Positions 17,007 to 25,848 of a DNA stretch of 64,000 bases are shown one piece after another; within the stretch, counting starts at the first letter, position 1; every line of letters begins with the position of its first letter. The position numbers and the translations under genes were made by a program. The stretch is from Agrobacterium tumefaciens. Lineage in GTDB: Bacteria; Pseudomonadota; Alphaproteobacteria; Rhizobiales; Rhizobiaceae. A model generated the notes under the pieces. It saw only the letters and a program-made list of their open reading frames with translations, made no database searches and was not told the DNA's origin. The stretch covers positions 597,852 to 661,851 of the forward strand of contig JAGIAH010000009.1 in assembly GCA_017744915.1 (NCBI GenBank), given 5' to 3'.

Positions 17007-17660
17007 TCAATCCCGCTTCAGCGGCCGAAAGCTCATTCTATGCAGTGGGCAGGGCCCGTGGCTTTCGATGGCGCGCAGGTGGGCGGGCGTGCCGTAACCG
17101 GCATGGCCTTCGAAGCCGTAGGAGGCGTGCACCACGCCGGCGCGTTCCATCATCCGGTCGCGGGTCACCTTGGCGATGATCGAGGCGGCGGCGATGGAGA
17201 GGGAGCGGGAATCGCCCTTGATGACGGCCTTGGCTTCGCAGGCGATGCCCGGTGGCCTGTCGCGGCCGTCGGCCAGCACGAGGGCAGGGGAGATTTCGAG
17301 ACCGAGCACGGCGCGGCGCATGGCATCAAGGCTGGCGCGCAGAATATTCATGCTGTCGATCAGGCTGGGGCCGGAGGAGGCGACGGACACGATCGAGGTT
17401 TCCATGATCTGAACAAAAAGGCTTTCCCGCTTCTGTCGGGTCAGCTTCTTGGAATCGTCCATGCCCTTGGGAATATTATCGGGATCGAGAATGACGGCTG
17501 CCGCAACCACCGGGCCGGCGAGCGGCCCCCGGCCTGCCTCATCCGTGCCGGCCACGGGCCAGAGGCCCTTCTTTCTCGCTTCCAGTTCGAAGGAGAAATC
17601 CGGACCGGTATCGGCAAGATCGAAAAGGGCAGGAGAATCGGGTGTGGCGGTGCGTTTCAT
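17007..17660 (-). CDS. rnhB: Ribonuclease HII
   Basis: A 217-residue RNase HII, which cuts the RNA strand of RNA-DNA hybrids and removes single ribonucleotides from DNA. The signature [19 protein letters not shown] holds the first catalytic Asp-Glu pair; DSKKLT and [13 protein letters not shown] follow as expected. ATG 17660 ([13 protein letters not shown]) is chosen over an upstream start that adds a Cys-rich tail foreign to the family. Confidence 0.95.
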   Translation of the reverse strand: MKRTATPDSPALFDLADTGPDFSFELEARKKGLWPVAGTDEAGRGPLAGPVVAAAVILDPDNIPKGMDDSKKLTRQKRESLFVQIMETSIVSVASSGPSLIDSMNILRASLDAMRRAVLGLEISPALVLADGRDRPPGIACEAKAVIKGDSRSLSIAAASIIAKVTRDRMMERAGVVHASYGFEGHAGYGTPAHLRAIESHGPCPLHRMSFRPLKRD

Positions 17661-17990
17661 GCGGCGAAACTCGCACACACACCCGATCTCCTGCAAGCCC
17701 CCGGAAGCGGGCGATGACAGGCGCGGGGAGCCGGGGTCAAGGGGCGTGGCTCACCGTGCCCCTAAGGTCATCATGACCTTTGATCCTCCAACGGGGCGGC
17801 GGAGGAAAAATGATCGCACGCGAGGCGGCGGTTCCGGGGGCAATGTCCGGCGAGCCAGGGAAAACCCGCCGGGCATTTCGTCGAGAGCGTGGTCGACCAA
17901 AACGAAGGGCCGCGCTTCTCATAATGTTCTTCCCGATATCGGCACGCCGATGCGGCGGTTTCGATCAGGGAGCGCTTTCCGTGCCCGTTT
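17661..17990. other. Gap upstream of rnhB, no gene seen
   Basis: This 330-base stretch lies between the rnhB start and the 3' end of the radical SAM gene. Open frames here have no recognisable protein features. The only structure noticed is the 17-bp palindrome at 17764-17780. Confidence 0.4.
17764..17780. promoter_or_regulatory. Perfect palindrome upstream of rnhB
   Basis: AAGGTCATCATGACCTT has perfect 8-bp arms around a central C, about 105 nt upstream of the rnhB start. It has the form of a dimeric-regulator operator; the binder is unknown. Confidence 0.4.
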
Positions 17991-19148
17991 TCAAAGCAGC
18001 GACAATTGTACGCCGGCACCGCCCGGCGGCACGAAGAGATCGTCACGCAGGTGAATGCCGCGGCGAATAAGGCCGAGCCTTTTGGTCGCCATCTCGAAAC
18101 GCCGGCCGATCTGCCAGGCATAGGGGCCGGCACCCTTCATGCGCTTGCCGAATTCCGCGTCGTAATCCTTGCCATCACGCATGGAGCGCACCAGCGACAT
18201 GACATGGCGGTAACGGTCCGGATAGTTGCGCAGCAACCAGTCGCGAAAGAGCGGGCTCACCTCCAGCGGCAGGCGCAGCAGCACGTAGGACGCTTCGGTT
18301 GCGCCAGCGGCCTTGCCGGCCTCGAGAATGCGTTCGATCTCATGATCATTGAGGGCCGGAATGACGGGCGCCATCATCACGGCGACCGGGATACCGGCTT
18401 CCGTCAGCGCCTTGACCGCCTCCAGCCGCTTCTCCGGCGTTGCGGCGCGCGGTTCCATGTTGCGCGCGAGTTTCCGGTCCAGTGTGGTTACGGAAATGCC
18501 GACCTTGGCGAGGCCCTTTTTGGCCATGGGCGCCAGAATGTCGATATCCCGCTTGATCAGCGCCGATTTGGTGACGATGGCGACGGGGTGATCGGCCTTG
18601 GCCAGCACTTCCAGTATCTGCCGCATGATGCGCCATTCGCGCTCGATCGGCTGATAGGGATCGGTATTGGTGCCGATGGCGATCACCCTCGGCTTGTAGC
18701 CGGGCTTTGCCAGCTCCCGTTCGAGAAGCTTTGCCGCATCCGGCTTGGCGAAGAGTTTCGATTCGAAATCGAGCCCGGCCGAAAGCCCCATATAGCTGTG
18801 TGTGGGGCGGGCGAAACAATAGATGCAGCCATGTTCGCAGCCGCGATAGGGATTGATGGAGCGGTCGAAGGGGATATCGGGCGATTCGTTGCGGGTGATG
18901 ATGCTGCGCGGCTTTTCCACCTGCACCTCGGTGCGGAATTCCGGCATGTCTTCGAGCGTCTGCCAGCCATCGTCGAAAACCTCGTGCTGCAAGGTCTCGA
19001 AGCGCCCGTCCGGGTTCAGCCCGGCGCCCCTGCCACGACGGCGGTCGATCTCGATGCGCAGGCCGGATGCATCGGCGAGCGCATTGGCAATATCCGGCAT
19101 ATGGCTCGGCTGGAAGGCAGCCTGCCCCGAAAGCGTATGGTTTCTCAT
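17991..19148 (-). CDS. PA0069-family radical SAM protein
   Basis: A 385-residue radical SAM enzyme of the PA0069 (SplB-like) group. The cluster motif is CEHGCIYC, i.e. Cys-X3-Cys-X2-Cys, in NPYRGCEHGCIYCFARPTH; downstream are the barrel motifs AIGTNTDPYQPIERE and SVTTLDRKLARNMEPR. The closest described relatives are spore photoproduct lyase-like proteins, so a role with DNA lesions is possible but unproven. ATG 19148 (MRNHTLSG) is used. A LexA-type direct repeat stands about 118 nt upstream, overlapping a plausible -35. Confidence 0.85.
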   Translation of the reverse strand: MRNHTLSGQAAFQPSHMPDIANALADASGLRIEIDRRRGRGAGLNPDGRFETLQHEVFDDGWQTLEDMPEFRTEVQVEKPRSIITRNESPDIPFDRSINPYRGCEHGCIYCFARPTHSYMGLSAGLDFESKLFAKPDAAKLLERELAKPGYKPRVIAIGTNTDPYQPIEREWRIMRQILEVLAKADHPVAIVTKSALIKRDIDILAPMAKKGLAKVGISVTTLDRKLARNMEPRAATPEKRLEAVKALTEAGIPVAVMMAPVIPALNDHEIERILEAGKAAGATEASYVLLRLPLEVSPLFRDWLLRNYPDRYRHVMSLVRSMRDGKDYDAEFGKRMKGAGPYAWQIGRRFEMATKRLGLIRRGIHLRDDLFVPPGGAGVQLSLL

Positions 19149-19265
19149 CTGGATGCTCCCAGGACGCTGCACACCCATCGAGGCGCGCTCAACGCCCTAA
19201 ACCGTTTCCATGCGGACGGGCGTTTCCTCGCTGTCCGAATGATTAAATTCCTACATCAGGAATGA

Positions 19266-19280
19266 GAACAATACAAGAAC
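19266..19280 (-). promoter_or_regulatory. Putative LexA box of the radical SAM gene
   Basis: On the plus strand GAACAATACAAGAAC is GAAC-N7-GAAC; read toward the gene it is GTTC-N7-GTTC, the alphaproteobacterial LexA site. It overlaps TTGTTC (19271-19266), which is spaced 17-18 nt from ATTTAAT (19248-19242), a plausible promoter for the radical SAM gene. Confidence 0.65.
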
Positions 19281-19428
19281 AAAATTGTGAATTCGTGACA
19301 TGCCACACAGCCTGCGGCGAAGATGGCGGGCTCCGGATCCTGTTTGAAGAAGGCCATGTCCGAATGGGTGGCGGTGGTTTTTACCGTGATGAGCGCAGTG
19401 GCAATTTATTGTGCGATGCGTTAGAGCT

Positions 19429-19953
19429 ATGCCTATGTTGACAGTGATTATGGAATGCCGGGATCAGGAACCGGAACTGGCGCACACGCTGTCTGCGCTC
19501 GTCACCGGGGCCGTGGAAGGGCTGGTAAGCGATGTGGTGATCCTCGATCACGGTTCGCGCGATGGGTCGTCGCGCGTTGCCGATGCCGCCGGCTGCCGTT
19601 TTTATGGGCAGTGGGACATCGAGGAGATCGTGCAATCCGCCCGCGGCGGCTGGCTGCTGCTGATAGAGCCCGGCGCGCGCCCGCAGGCAGGCTGGATCGA
19701 CGAGATTCTCGAATATGTGGCGATCTGCGCGCAGCCGGCCCGCTTTTCGCCGTCGCGTTATCATCGCCGCAATGTCTTTAGCCGCGTGCTGCGCCGCGTT
19801 CCGCCGCTGGAGCATGGATATCTTCTGCCGAAGAAACATGCCGTCTCGATCGCCAAATCGGGCATGGGCCTGACGCAGCTCGTCGGCGCGCAAAAGCCGC
19901 GCCGGCTGAATGCGGAAATGGTGCCCGCCTGGGCGCTGCGGGCCATGGCCTGA
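19429..19953 (+). CDS. Short glycosyltransferase family 2-like protein
   Basis: A 174-residue protein resembling the N-terminal half of GT-A fold family 2 transferases: first strand LTVIMECRDQEPELAHTLSAL, then DVVILDHGSRDGSSRVADAAG with the DGS nucleotide-sugar segment, and WLLLIEPGARPQAGWIDEI where a DxD is normal but EPG is seen. It lacks the acceptor half and has no membrane anchor, so it may be non-catalytic or act with another protein. ATG 19429 is chosen; 19435 is also possible. The family call rests on these motifs only. Confidence 0.6.
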   Translation: MPMLTVIMECRDQEPELAHTLSALVTGAVEGLVSDVVILDHGSRDGSSRVADAAGCRFYGQWDIEEIVQSARGGWLLLIEPGARPQAGWIDEILEYVAICAQPARFSPSRYHRRNVFSRVLRRVPPLEHGYLLPKKHAVSIAKSGMGLTQLVGAQKPRRLNAEMVPAWALRAMA

Positions 19954-20103
19954 GGTCAGTGGCGCCTTTGGCGCATTGGTTCCCAATTTGCCAAAAGAGA
20001 TGGTAGCCTAAGCGAACACTAAACTTAAGCGATACTATAAGATTATACTCGACTTATGAGGGAATAAAGAGCAGTCTCGACCCATTTTTCAAAGGAGGGT
20101 CGC

Positions 20104-20955
20104 ATGCTCTGTGAAGTCTCTAAATCTTCGATGCTTGTCACTGTTTTTTGCGGTTTCATTACCCTTGTCGCGCCGACGGCGGCGATGTCCCAGGCGGCAT
20201 GTGGGGCCGGGGGGATCGTGTTTAAGAGCAGGGAACTCAAAGTCGATGCTGACGGTGCTCCGAATTCCTATCTCGTCGATGGCAAGGGGTTATCCTACAC
20301 CTGCGATGGTGTGACGGCGGTCGGCTCCACGCCGAAGACGGATCCGGATCGCTGGCAGGATAAGTGCCGTGCAGCCTGGAAAAAAGCCGTCGCAACAGGT
20401 GATTACTCAAAAGTCAGAATTTTTGGATTTTCCAAAGACGAGAACAATAGACCGATCGTCCAGAAAGCTGGTGATCCCTTTCCTGGAAAAGCCTTCATCA
20501 CGGAAACCTCCGTGCCGGTTCCAGACGGTCCTGTTGGAACACAGAGGCATTGGGTGGATGCCAACGAAATTCCCTACGTGGTTCTCTCCAGCAGCTTCGT
20601 GAGCAGGTATGGCGTGAAGGATGGCGATATAGCTGTCATCTATCGTCCGGCGACGAGAAAATTTGCCTATGCGGTTTATGGCGATGGCGGTGATCTTGGC
20701 GAGGCGTCGGTGCGGCTGCATCAGGATATCGGCAATAATCCGCTGGTGAACTATGGAGGCGTGATGCGCGCCAAGTCGGGGATCGCCGATAAGACCAGAA
20801 ACGGGCCAGTCGCCATCTTAACCGTTATTTTCCCTGGTAAAACGACGCATCCAACGGTCGATGCAAAAAAGTGGCGAGAGGAAATTGCCGCCAAGGGGAA
20901 AGCCCAGTTTGAGCAATGGGGTGGCGTTAGAAAACTGGTGGAATGCGCCCGTTGA
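20104..20955 (+). CDS. Secreted protein related to GH75 chitosanases
   Basis: A 283-residue protein with a signal peptide (residues 1-30, cleavage near AAMSQA). The mature part contains segments that recall fungal-type chitosanases of glycoside hydrolase family 75: VDADGAPNSY near the N-terminus, IPYVVLSSSFVSRYGVKDGDIAVIY, and FAYAVYGDGGDLGEASVRL. AGGAGG stands 8 nt before the ATG. The C-terminal part (TVIFPG...VECAR) ends with a Cys that could pair with Cys33 or Cys67. No carbohydrate genes adjoin. The family assignment is by eye; substrate could be chitosan or a related aminosugar polymer. Confidence 0.55.
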   Translation: MLCEVSKSSMLVTVFCGFITLVAPTAAMSQAACGAGGIVFKSRELKVDADGAPNSYLVDGKGLSYTCDGVTAVGSTPKTDPDRWQDKCRAAWKKAVATGDYSKVRIFGFSKDENNRPIVQKAGDPFPGKAFITETSVPVPDGPVGTQRHWVDANEIPYVVLSSSFVSRYGVKDGDIAVIYRPATRKFAYAVYGDGGDLGEASVRLHQDIGNNPLVNYGGVMRAKSGIADKTRNGPVAILTVIFPGKTTHPTVDAKKWREEIAAKGKAQFEQWGGVRKLVECAR

Positions 20956-21054
20956 GGCACGCAGCTGCGGGTAAGTGAAATGGGCGGCGTGATGCCGCCC
21001 AAACACCCCGCCAGCGCAGGGAAGCCTGTATTTATCAGCTGCTCCGCTGAACTG

Positions 21055-22482
21055 TTACGACACCAGAACCTTGCCGGGGTTCATGATGCCCGCGGGGTCG
21101 AAGGCGTGCTTGATGCGATGCATAAGCTCCATTTCGATGCCGGGCCGGATGGCGGCCAGCTCATCGCGCTTCAACTGGCCAATGCCATGTTCGGCCGAAA
21201 TGGAACCGCCGAGCGACAGCACGATGCCGTGCACGATCTCGTTCATGTCCCGCCAGCGGCCGAGGAATTCGGCCTTGTCGGCGCCCACCGGCTGGGAGAT
21301 GTTGTAATGGATGTTGCCGTCGCCGAGGTGGCCGAAGGCGCAGACGCGGGCATCGGGAATGGCGGCGAGAACCGCCTTTTCCGCCGTCGCCATGAATTCC
21401 GGTATTTTCGACACCGGAACGGAAACGTCGTGCTTGATTGATCCGCCTTCCGGCTTCTGCGCATCCGACATGCTTTCACGCATGTGCCACAGCGCCTGAC
21501 GCTGGGCTTCGGAGGCAGCGATCACCGCATCCTCCACCAGCCCGGCCTCGAAACCGCGCTCCAGCAGCGATTGCATCATGGTATCGGCCGTCTCGGCCGA
21601 ATCGGAGGTGGAAATATCGATCAGCGTGTACCAGTCATGCGGCTGCTCCAGGGGATCGCGCACGCCGGGAATATGTCTGGCGGTGAATTCGACGCCGATT
21701 CGTGGCATGAGCTCGAAACCGGTCAGCGCCGTGCCGCAGAGATTGGAGGCCATTTCGAACAGCTTCAGCGCGTCTTCGGCGGAACGAAGTCCTGCAAACG
21801 CAACCTGATGGCCAAGCGGCTTGGGGAATAGCTTCAGAACCGCGCCGGTGATGACACCCAGCGTGCCTTCGGAACCGATGAAGAGATCGCGCAGGTCGTA
21901 ACCCGTATTGTCCTTCTTCAGCCGGCGCAGCCCGTTCCAGATTTCGCCCGTTGGCAGCACCACTTCGAGCCCGAGGCAAAGCTGGCGCATATTGCCATAG
22001 GCAAGCACCGCCGTGCCGCCGGCATTGGTGGCGAGATTGCCGCCGATGCGGCAGGAACCCTGCGAACCGAGCGACAGCGGGAACATGCGCTCCACGGAAT
22101 CGGCTGCTTTGTGGATGTCGTCGAGAATGCAGCCGGCATCTGCCACGATGGTATTGGCAACGGGGTCGATGTCGCGGATGCGGTTCATGCGCTCCAGCGA
22201 CAGGATGATATCGGTGCCATCCGCGCGCGGCGTCTGGCCGCCCACAAGGCCGGTATTGCCGGTCTGTGGCACGATGGGCGTGCCGGTTTCGCTGGCGAGT
22301 TTCAGGATGGCGGCAACGTCCTCGACGGAACCGGGCTTGAGCAGCAGCGGCGAAGTACCGCGATAAAGCCCGCGATTTTCCACCAGGCGCGGTGCCATCT
22401 CCGCCGGGTCACGAACCGCATTTTTCTCGCCGACAATGGCGGTGAAGCGGTCAAGGATGTCGGAGGAGGGGGTGGCGGTCAT
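21055..22482 (-). CDS. FAD-linked oxidase/D-2-hydroxyacid dehydrogenase
   Basis: A 475-residue enzyme of the GlcD/D-2-hydroxyglutarate dehydrogenase type. The PCMH FAD-binding region (about 40-215) has PQTGNTGLVGGQTPRADGTDIILSL and the SLGSQGSCRIGGNLATNAGG motif; the C-terminal substrate and metal domain has GHLGDGNIHYN and EHGIGQLKRDEL, with the His residues that bind metal. It probably oxidises D-lactate, D-2-hydroxyglutarate or a similar acid. The start at 22482 (MTATPSSDILDRF) is preferred; the tsaC-type gene ends 47 nt upstream. Substrate cannot be told from sequence. Confidence 0.85.
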   Translation of the reverse strand: MTATPSSDILDRFTAIVGEKNAVRDPAEMAPRLVENRGLYRGTSPLLLKPGSVEDVAAILKLASETGTPIVPQTGNTGLVGGQTPRADGTDIILSLERMNRIRDIDPVANTIVADAGCILDDIHKAADSVERMFPLSLGSQGSCRIGGNLATNAGGTAVLAYGNMRQLCLGLEVVLPTGEIWNGLRRLKKDNTGYDLRDLFIGSEGTLGVITGAVLKLFPKPLGHQVAFAGLRSAEDALKLFEMASNLCGTALTGFELMPRIGVEFTARHIPGVRDPLEQPHDWYTLIDISTSDSAETADTMMQSLLERGFEAGLVEDAVIAASEAQRQALWHMRESMSDAQKPEGGSIKHDVSVPVSKIPEFMATAEKAVLAAIPDARVCAFGHLGDGNIHYNISQPVGADKAEFLGRWRDMNEIVHGIVLSLGGSISAEHGIGQLKRDELAAIRPGIEMELMHRIKHAFDPAGIMNPGKVLVS

Positions 22483-22529
22483 GGGCGTCTCGCTGTCTCT
22501 TGAAACATGGGCGAAAGGGTGGAGTGCCG

Positions 22530-23507
22530 TCAACCTCGCGGCGCGGCGGCGCGGGAAAGGCGGTCGTTGATCGCCTCTCCGAGACCATGGGTGGGAATGG
22601 CGGTGATGGCGATGGTGTCCGCGCCGCTCGCATCGGCGGCTTTCAGATAATCGAACAGATTGGCGGCGGCCTCGGCAAGGTCGCCGGAAGGGCTGAGATC
22701 GAGAACGGTGCGCGCCGTCGCTTCACCGGAAACCGCGATGCCACCGAAGCGGATCAGCGCTTCGCCGGGCAAAACGGATATGGCGCCGAGGCGGACAGTG
22801 GCGCCCGGCGCATAATGCGAGGCCAGCATTCCGGGTGCCTCGATGGCGGCGGCGGCTTTTTCCGGCCGCTCGAGCTGCGTGCCGGCGACGCGCTCAATAT
22901 CTTCGGTGACGATGCCGCCGGGGCGAAGCAGCCGCACCCGCCCATCCTCTTCCACCTTGACGATGGTGGATTCGACGCCGACGGCGGCGGCACCGCCATC
23001 GAGAATGAGATTGATCTTCTGCCCGAGATCGGCCTCCACATGGGTCGCACTCGTCGGGCTGATCTTGCCGGAACTATTGGCGCTGGGAGCTGCCAGCGGC
23101 CTGCCGAAACGGCGGATCAAGTCGCCGGCAAAACCCTGCGGCACGCGAATGCCGACGGTATCGAGACCGGCCGTCGCCAGCGCATGAATACCGCTTGCAG
23201 GTCTCAGCGGCAGAACCAGCGTCAGCGGGCCGGGCCAGAAGGCCTCTGCGAGCTTCCGCGATATGGGGTCGAAAACCGCGTAACGTTCGGCCATGGCGAT
23301 ATCGGCCATATGGCAGATCAAGGGATTGAACTGTGGCCGTCCCTTGGTCTCGTAAATGCGGGTGATGGCCGCCGGATTGGTGGCGTCGGCGGCAAGACCA
23401 TAAACGGTTTCCGTCGGCAGGGCGATGGGCTGGCCATCCGCAAGCTCGGCAACGGATGCCTGCAGGGCGGTTTCCCGCTCGTTTTCAATGTTGATATGAC
23501 GCGCCAT
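22530..23507 (-). CDS. L-threonylcarbamoyladenylate synthase (Sua5 type)
   Basis: A 325-residue Sua5/YrdC protein with both the N-terminal YrdC domain (LPTETVYGLAADATN, KGRPQFNPLICH, residues 1-200) and the C-terminal Sua5 domain (about 225-325, with LASHYAPGATVRL in the linker). It makes threonylcarbamoyl-AMP for the t6A37 modification of ANN-decoding tRNAs. ATG 23507 has AAAGG upstream; longer starts add an unrelated stretch. The oxidase gene follows at 47 nt, likely in one transcript. Confidence 0.92.
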   Translation of the reverse strand: MARHINIENERETALQASVAELADGQPIALPTETVYGLAADATNPAAITRIYETKGRPQFNPLICHMADIAMAERYAVFDPISRKLAEAFWPGPLTLVLPLRPASGIHALATAGLDTVGIRVPQGFAGDLIRRFGRPLAAPSANSSGKISPTSATHVEADLGQKINLILDGGAAAVGVESTIVKVEEDGRVRLLRPGGIVTEDIERVAGTQLERPEKAAAAIEAPGMLASHYAPGATVRLGAISVLPGEALIRFGGIAVSGEATARTVLDLSPSGDLAEAAANLFDYLKAADASGADTIAITAIPTHGLGEAINDRLSRAAAPRG

Positions 23508-23655
23508 GATGCTGCCTTTCAGGGCGGTCAATAGCGTATTTGAGGCCATAGTGGGAAGCGCTAATGCATGTCGCCCGAAAGTGGTTCGCGGTTTCGGGAT
23601 ACGACATACATAAAACAAATAAAGATAAAGCGCCCGGGGCGCTTTATCGCGGCTT

Positions 23656-24288
23656 TTATATCGCCTTGATGATCTTGCGCATCTCCTGCGAACGCGCGCC
23701 GAGCATCAGCACGTTTTTCAGCGCCTCGCGCGGATCATGGGTCTGGAACAGCAGGCCGCCGCGATGGAAGGAGGTGTCGATGGCCATCTCCCGATCGGGA
23801 AGCGCATTGATGGCGACGGCGAAATACATGCGCGAATAGCGCGCATCGATGTTTTCGAAGAAGTTTTCAGCTCCGCTCAGTTCCGCGAAGAAATTCGCGA
23901 AATAGAAGGACCAGAGCACATGGCGCTCGGCATCGAAGCTGGTTCTCGCCGCCGTGACGTGGCAATAGCCGAGATGCGGGCGGTCGTTGAGGAGATGGTG
24001 AAACACCATCTTGGGAAAACGGATGGACTGGTGGAAGGCATTCAGCCGCGTATGGGTGGCGTCGGCCGCGGCCTCCAGCTTGCGTCCCGTCAGCGCCGCG
24101 ACCTCGTCGTGGCTGTAATAGACGCGCTCCCTCGGCAGCCAGCGCTCTTCGTAACGGCTGATGCGCCCGGTCCGCAGGAAATCCGAATGCGCGGTCTTGG
24201 AGCGTATCGGCGCGACGGAGTGTCTGCCGGCATCGAAATAACGTATGCGTGTCGCCTTCTCCACCAGGAACGCCCTCGTTGCTGTCAA
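23656..24288 (-). CDS. Conserved rhizobial protein of unknown function
   Basis: A 210-residue soluble protein, Arg- and His-rich, with no signal peptide or membrane span. Landmarks are RTGRISRYEERWLPRERVYY near 40-60, the His-containing FHQSIRFPKMVFHHLLNDRPHLGYCHV and the end part MAIDTSFHRGGLLFQTHDPREAL. It looks like the DUF6656 group of rhizobial unknowns, a memory-based guess. Codon use is typical of the chromosome, so it is probably a real gene. It has no operon partner. Confidence 0.65.
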   Translation of the reverse strand: MTATRAFLVEKATRIRYFDAGRHSVAPIRSKTAHSDFLRTGRISRYEERWLPRERVYYSHDEVAALTGRKLEAAADATHTRLNAFHQSIRFPKMVFHHLLNDRPHLGYCHVTAARTSFDAERHVLWSFYFANFFAELSGAENFFENIDARYSRMYFAVAINALPDREMAIDTSFHRGGLLFQTHDPREALKNVLMLGARSQEMRKIIKAI

Positions 24289-24449
24289 TCCGGAAAGATA
24301 GTTTAGTCGGTATTAATACTCCGTTGCACCGCACCCCCTGTTTTTTGATGGGTGGAGAGAAGGGCAGGCGCTATCATGCGTCATATTGCGACGTCGTTTC
24401 CGGCGCTGAATAGCCGTTAGATTTCCCAGCGGAATGGGCAGCGAGGGCG

Positions 24450-24468
24450 AATTGCGCATGTCGCAATT
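24450..24468. promoter_or_regulatory. 19-bp palindrome upstream of gbcA
   Basis: AATTGCGCATGTCGCAATT has perfect 7-bp arms around CATGT, 129 nt before the gbcA start; a matching half-site ATTGCGAC lies at 24385-24392. The remainder of this 308-base gap shows no gene. It is a good operator candidate for a betaine-responsive regulator. Confidence 0.5.
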
Positions 24469-24596
24469 TGTCGCCAATGCGGAAGCCGATGTCGCTGTTT
24501 GTGCTGCCGCAAATGACCGCCGGTGTTTAGATGAGGACATGCTTCCGCAACCCCGCAAATGGTGCCGGGCAGGGCGGTTTGATCGAGGATTTGGCC

Positions 24597-25841
24597 ATGG
24601 AATTGCGTGACACCGTATTGCGCCAGCTGAAGAACCGCCGCGAAGGCTTCAGCCTGGAACAGCCCTTCTACACGGACCCGGATTATTTCAAGCTGGATAT
24701 GGAAACCATCTGGTATCGCGACTGGCTGTTCGTCGGCCATGATTGCGAAGTGCAGAAATCCGGCAGCTATTTCACCGTTCAGGTCGGCGCCTATTCCGTC
24801 GTCATCGTGCGTGGCCGCGACGGAGAGATCCGTGCCTTCCACAATTCCTGCCGCCATCGTGGTTCCCGCGTCTGCACGACGCAAAAGGGCCAGTCGGCGC
24901 GTCTCGTCTGTCCCTACCACCAGTGGACCTATGATCTCGACGGCAAGCTGCTGTTCGCGCGGCATATGGGCGAAGAATTCGACAAGGGCGATTTCGGCCT
25001 GAAGCCGGTCGCCTGCGAAACCGTCGCCGGTTACGTCTTCATCTGCCTTGCCGACCAGCCGGCGGAGTTCGAGCCGATGCGCAAGGAAGTCGAAAGCTAC
25101 ATGGCTCCGCACCGCATCTGGGAAGCCAAGGTCGCGCATGAGAGCACGATCATCGAAAAGGGCAACTGGAAGCTCGTCTGGGAAAACAACCGCGAGTGCT
25201 ACCATTGCGCCGCCAACCATCCGGAACTCTGCCGCACCTATCCCGAAAACCCGAGCGTGACGGGAACGGATGGCGGCGCGAGCGATCCTGAAATCGGCGG
25301 TCACTGGGCGCGCTGCGAGGCGGCCGGCCTGCCGAGCCGTTTCAAGATCGATCCGAAGGGTCAGTTCCGTGTCGCCCGCATGCCGCTGATCGGCGAGGCG
25401 GAAAGCTACACCATGTCGGGCAAGCGCGCCGTGCGCCGGCCGCTTTCGGAAGATGTCAGCATCAGCCATATCGGCGCGCTGCTCCTGTTCCACTATCCGA
25501 CGACCTGGAACCATTTCCTCGGCGACCACACCATTTCCTTCCGGGTGCTGCCGCTCAGCGCCAACGAGACCATGGTCACCACCAAGTGGCTGGTGCACAA
25601 GGATGCGGTGGAAGGCGTGGACTACGATCTGGAAGACCTCACCCACGTCTGGAACGAAACCAACGACCAGGACCGCCGCATCGTCGAGGAAAACGCTTTC
25701 GGCATCCGTTCGCCCGCCTACCAGCCCGGCCCTTACTCCATGGAAGACGAAGGCGGCGTGATGCAGTTCGTCAACTGGTATGCTGATTTCATGATCGACC
25801 GGCTTTCGGGCGACAAGGCCCGGCTTTCGGCCGTAGCGTAA
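24597..25841 (+). CDS. gbcA: Glycine betaine monooxygenase-like Rieske oxygenase, alpha subunit
   Basis: A 414-residue Rieske non-haem iron oxygenase. The [2Fe-2S] ligands are Cys85-X-His87 (NSCRHRGSRVC) and Cys105-X2-His108 (CPYHQW); the mononuclear iron segment is WENNRECYHCAANH. The sequence closely follows Pseudomonas GbcA in many places, for example TMVTTKWLVHKDAVEGVDYD and TNDQDRR. GbcA with its reductase removes one methyl of glycine betaine to give dimethylglycine. ATG 24597 has GAGG upstream. Related enzymes act on stachydrine or carnitine, so the substrate is likely but not certain. Confidence 0.82.
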   Translation: MELRDTVLRQLKNRREGFSLEQPFYTDPDYFKLDMETIWYRDWLFVGHDCEVQKSGSYFTVQVGAYSVVIVRGRDGEIRAFHNSCRHRGSRVCTTQKGQSARLVCPYHQWTYDLDGKLLFARHMGEEFDKGDFGLKPVACETVAGYVFICLADQPAEFEPMRKEVESYMAPHRIWEAKVAHESTIIEKGNWKLVWENNRECYHCAANHPELCRTYPENPSVTGTDGGASDPEIGGHWARCEAAGLPSRFKIDPKGQFRVARMPLIGEAESYTMSGKRAVRRPLSEDVSISHIGALLLFHYPTTWNHFLGDHTISFRVLPLSANETMVTTKWLVHKDAVEGVDYDLEDLTHVWNETNDQDRRIVEENAFGIRSPAYQPGPYSMEDEGGVMQFVNWYADFMIDRLSGDKARLSAVA

Positions 25842-25848
25842 CGCGAAG

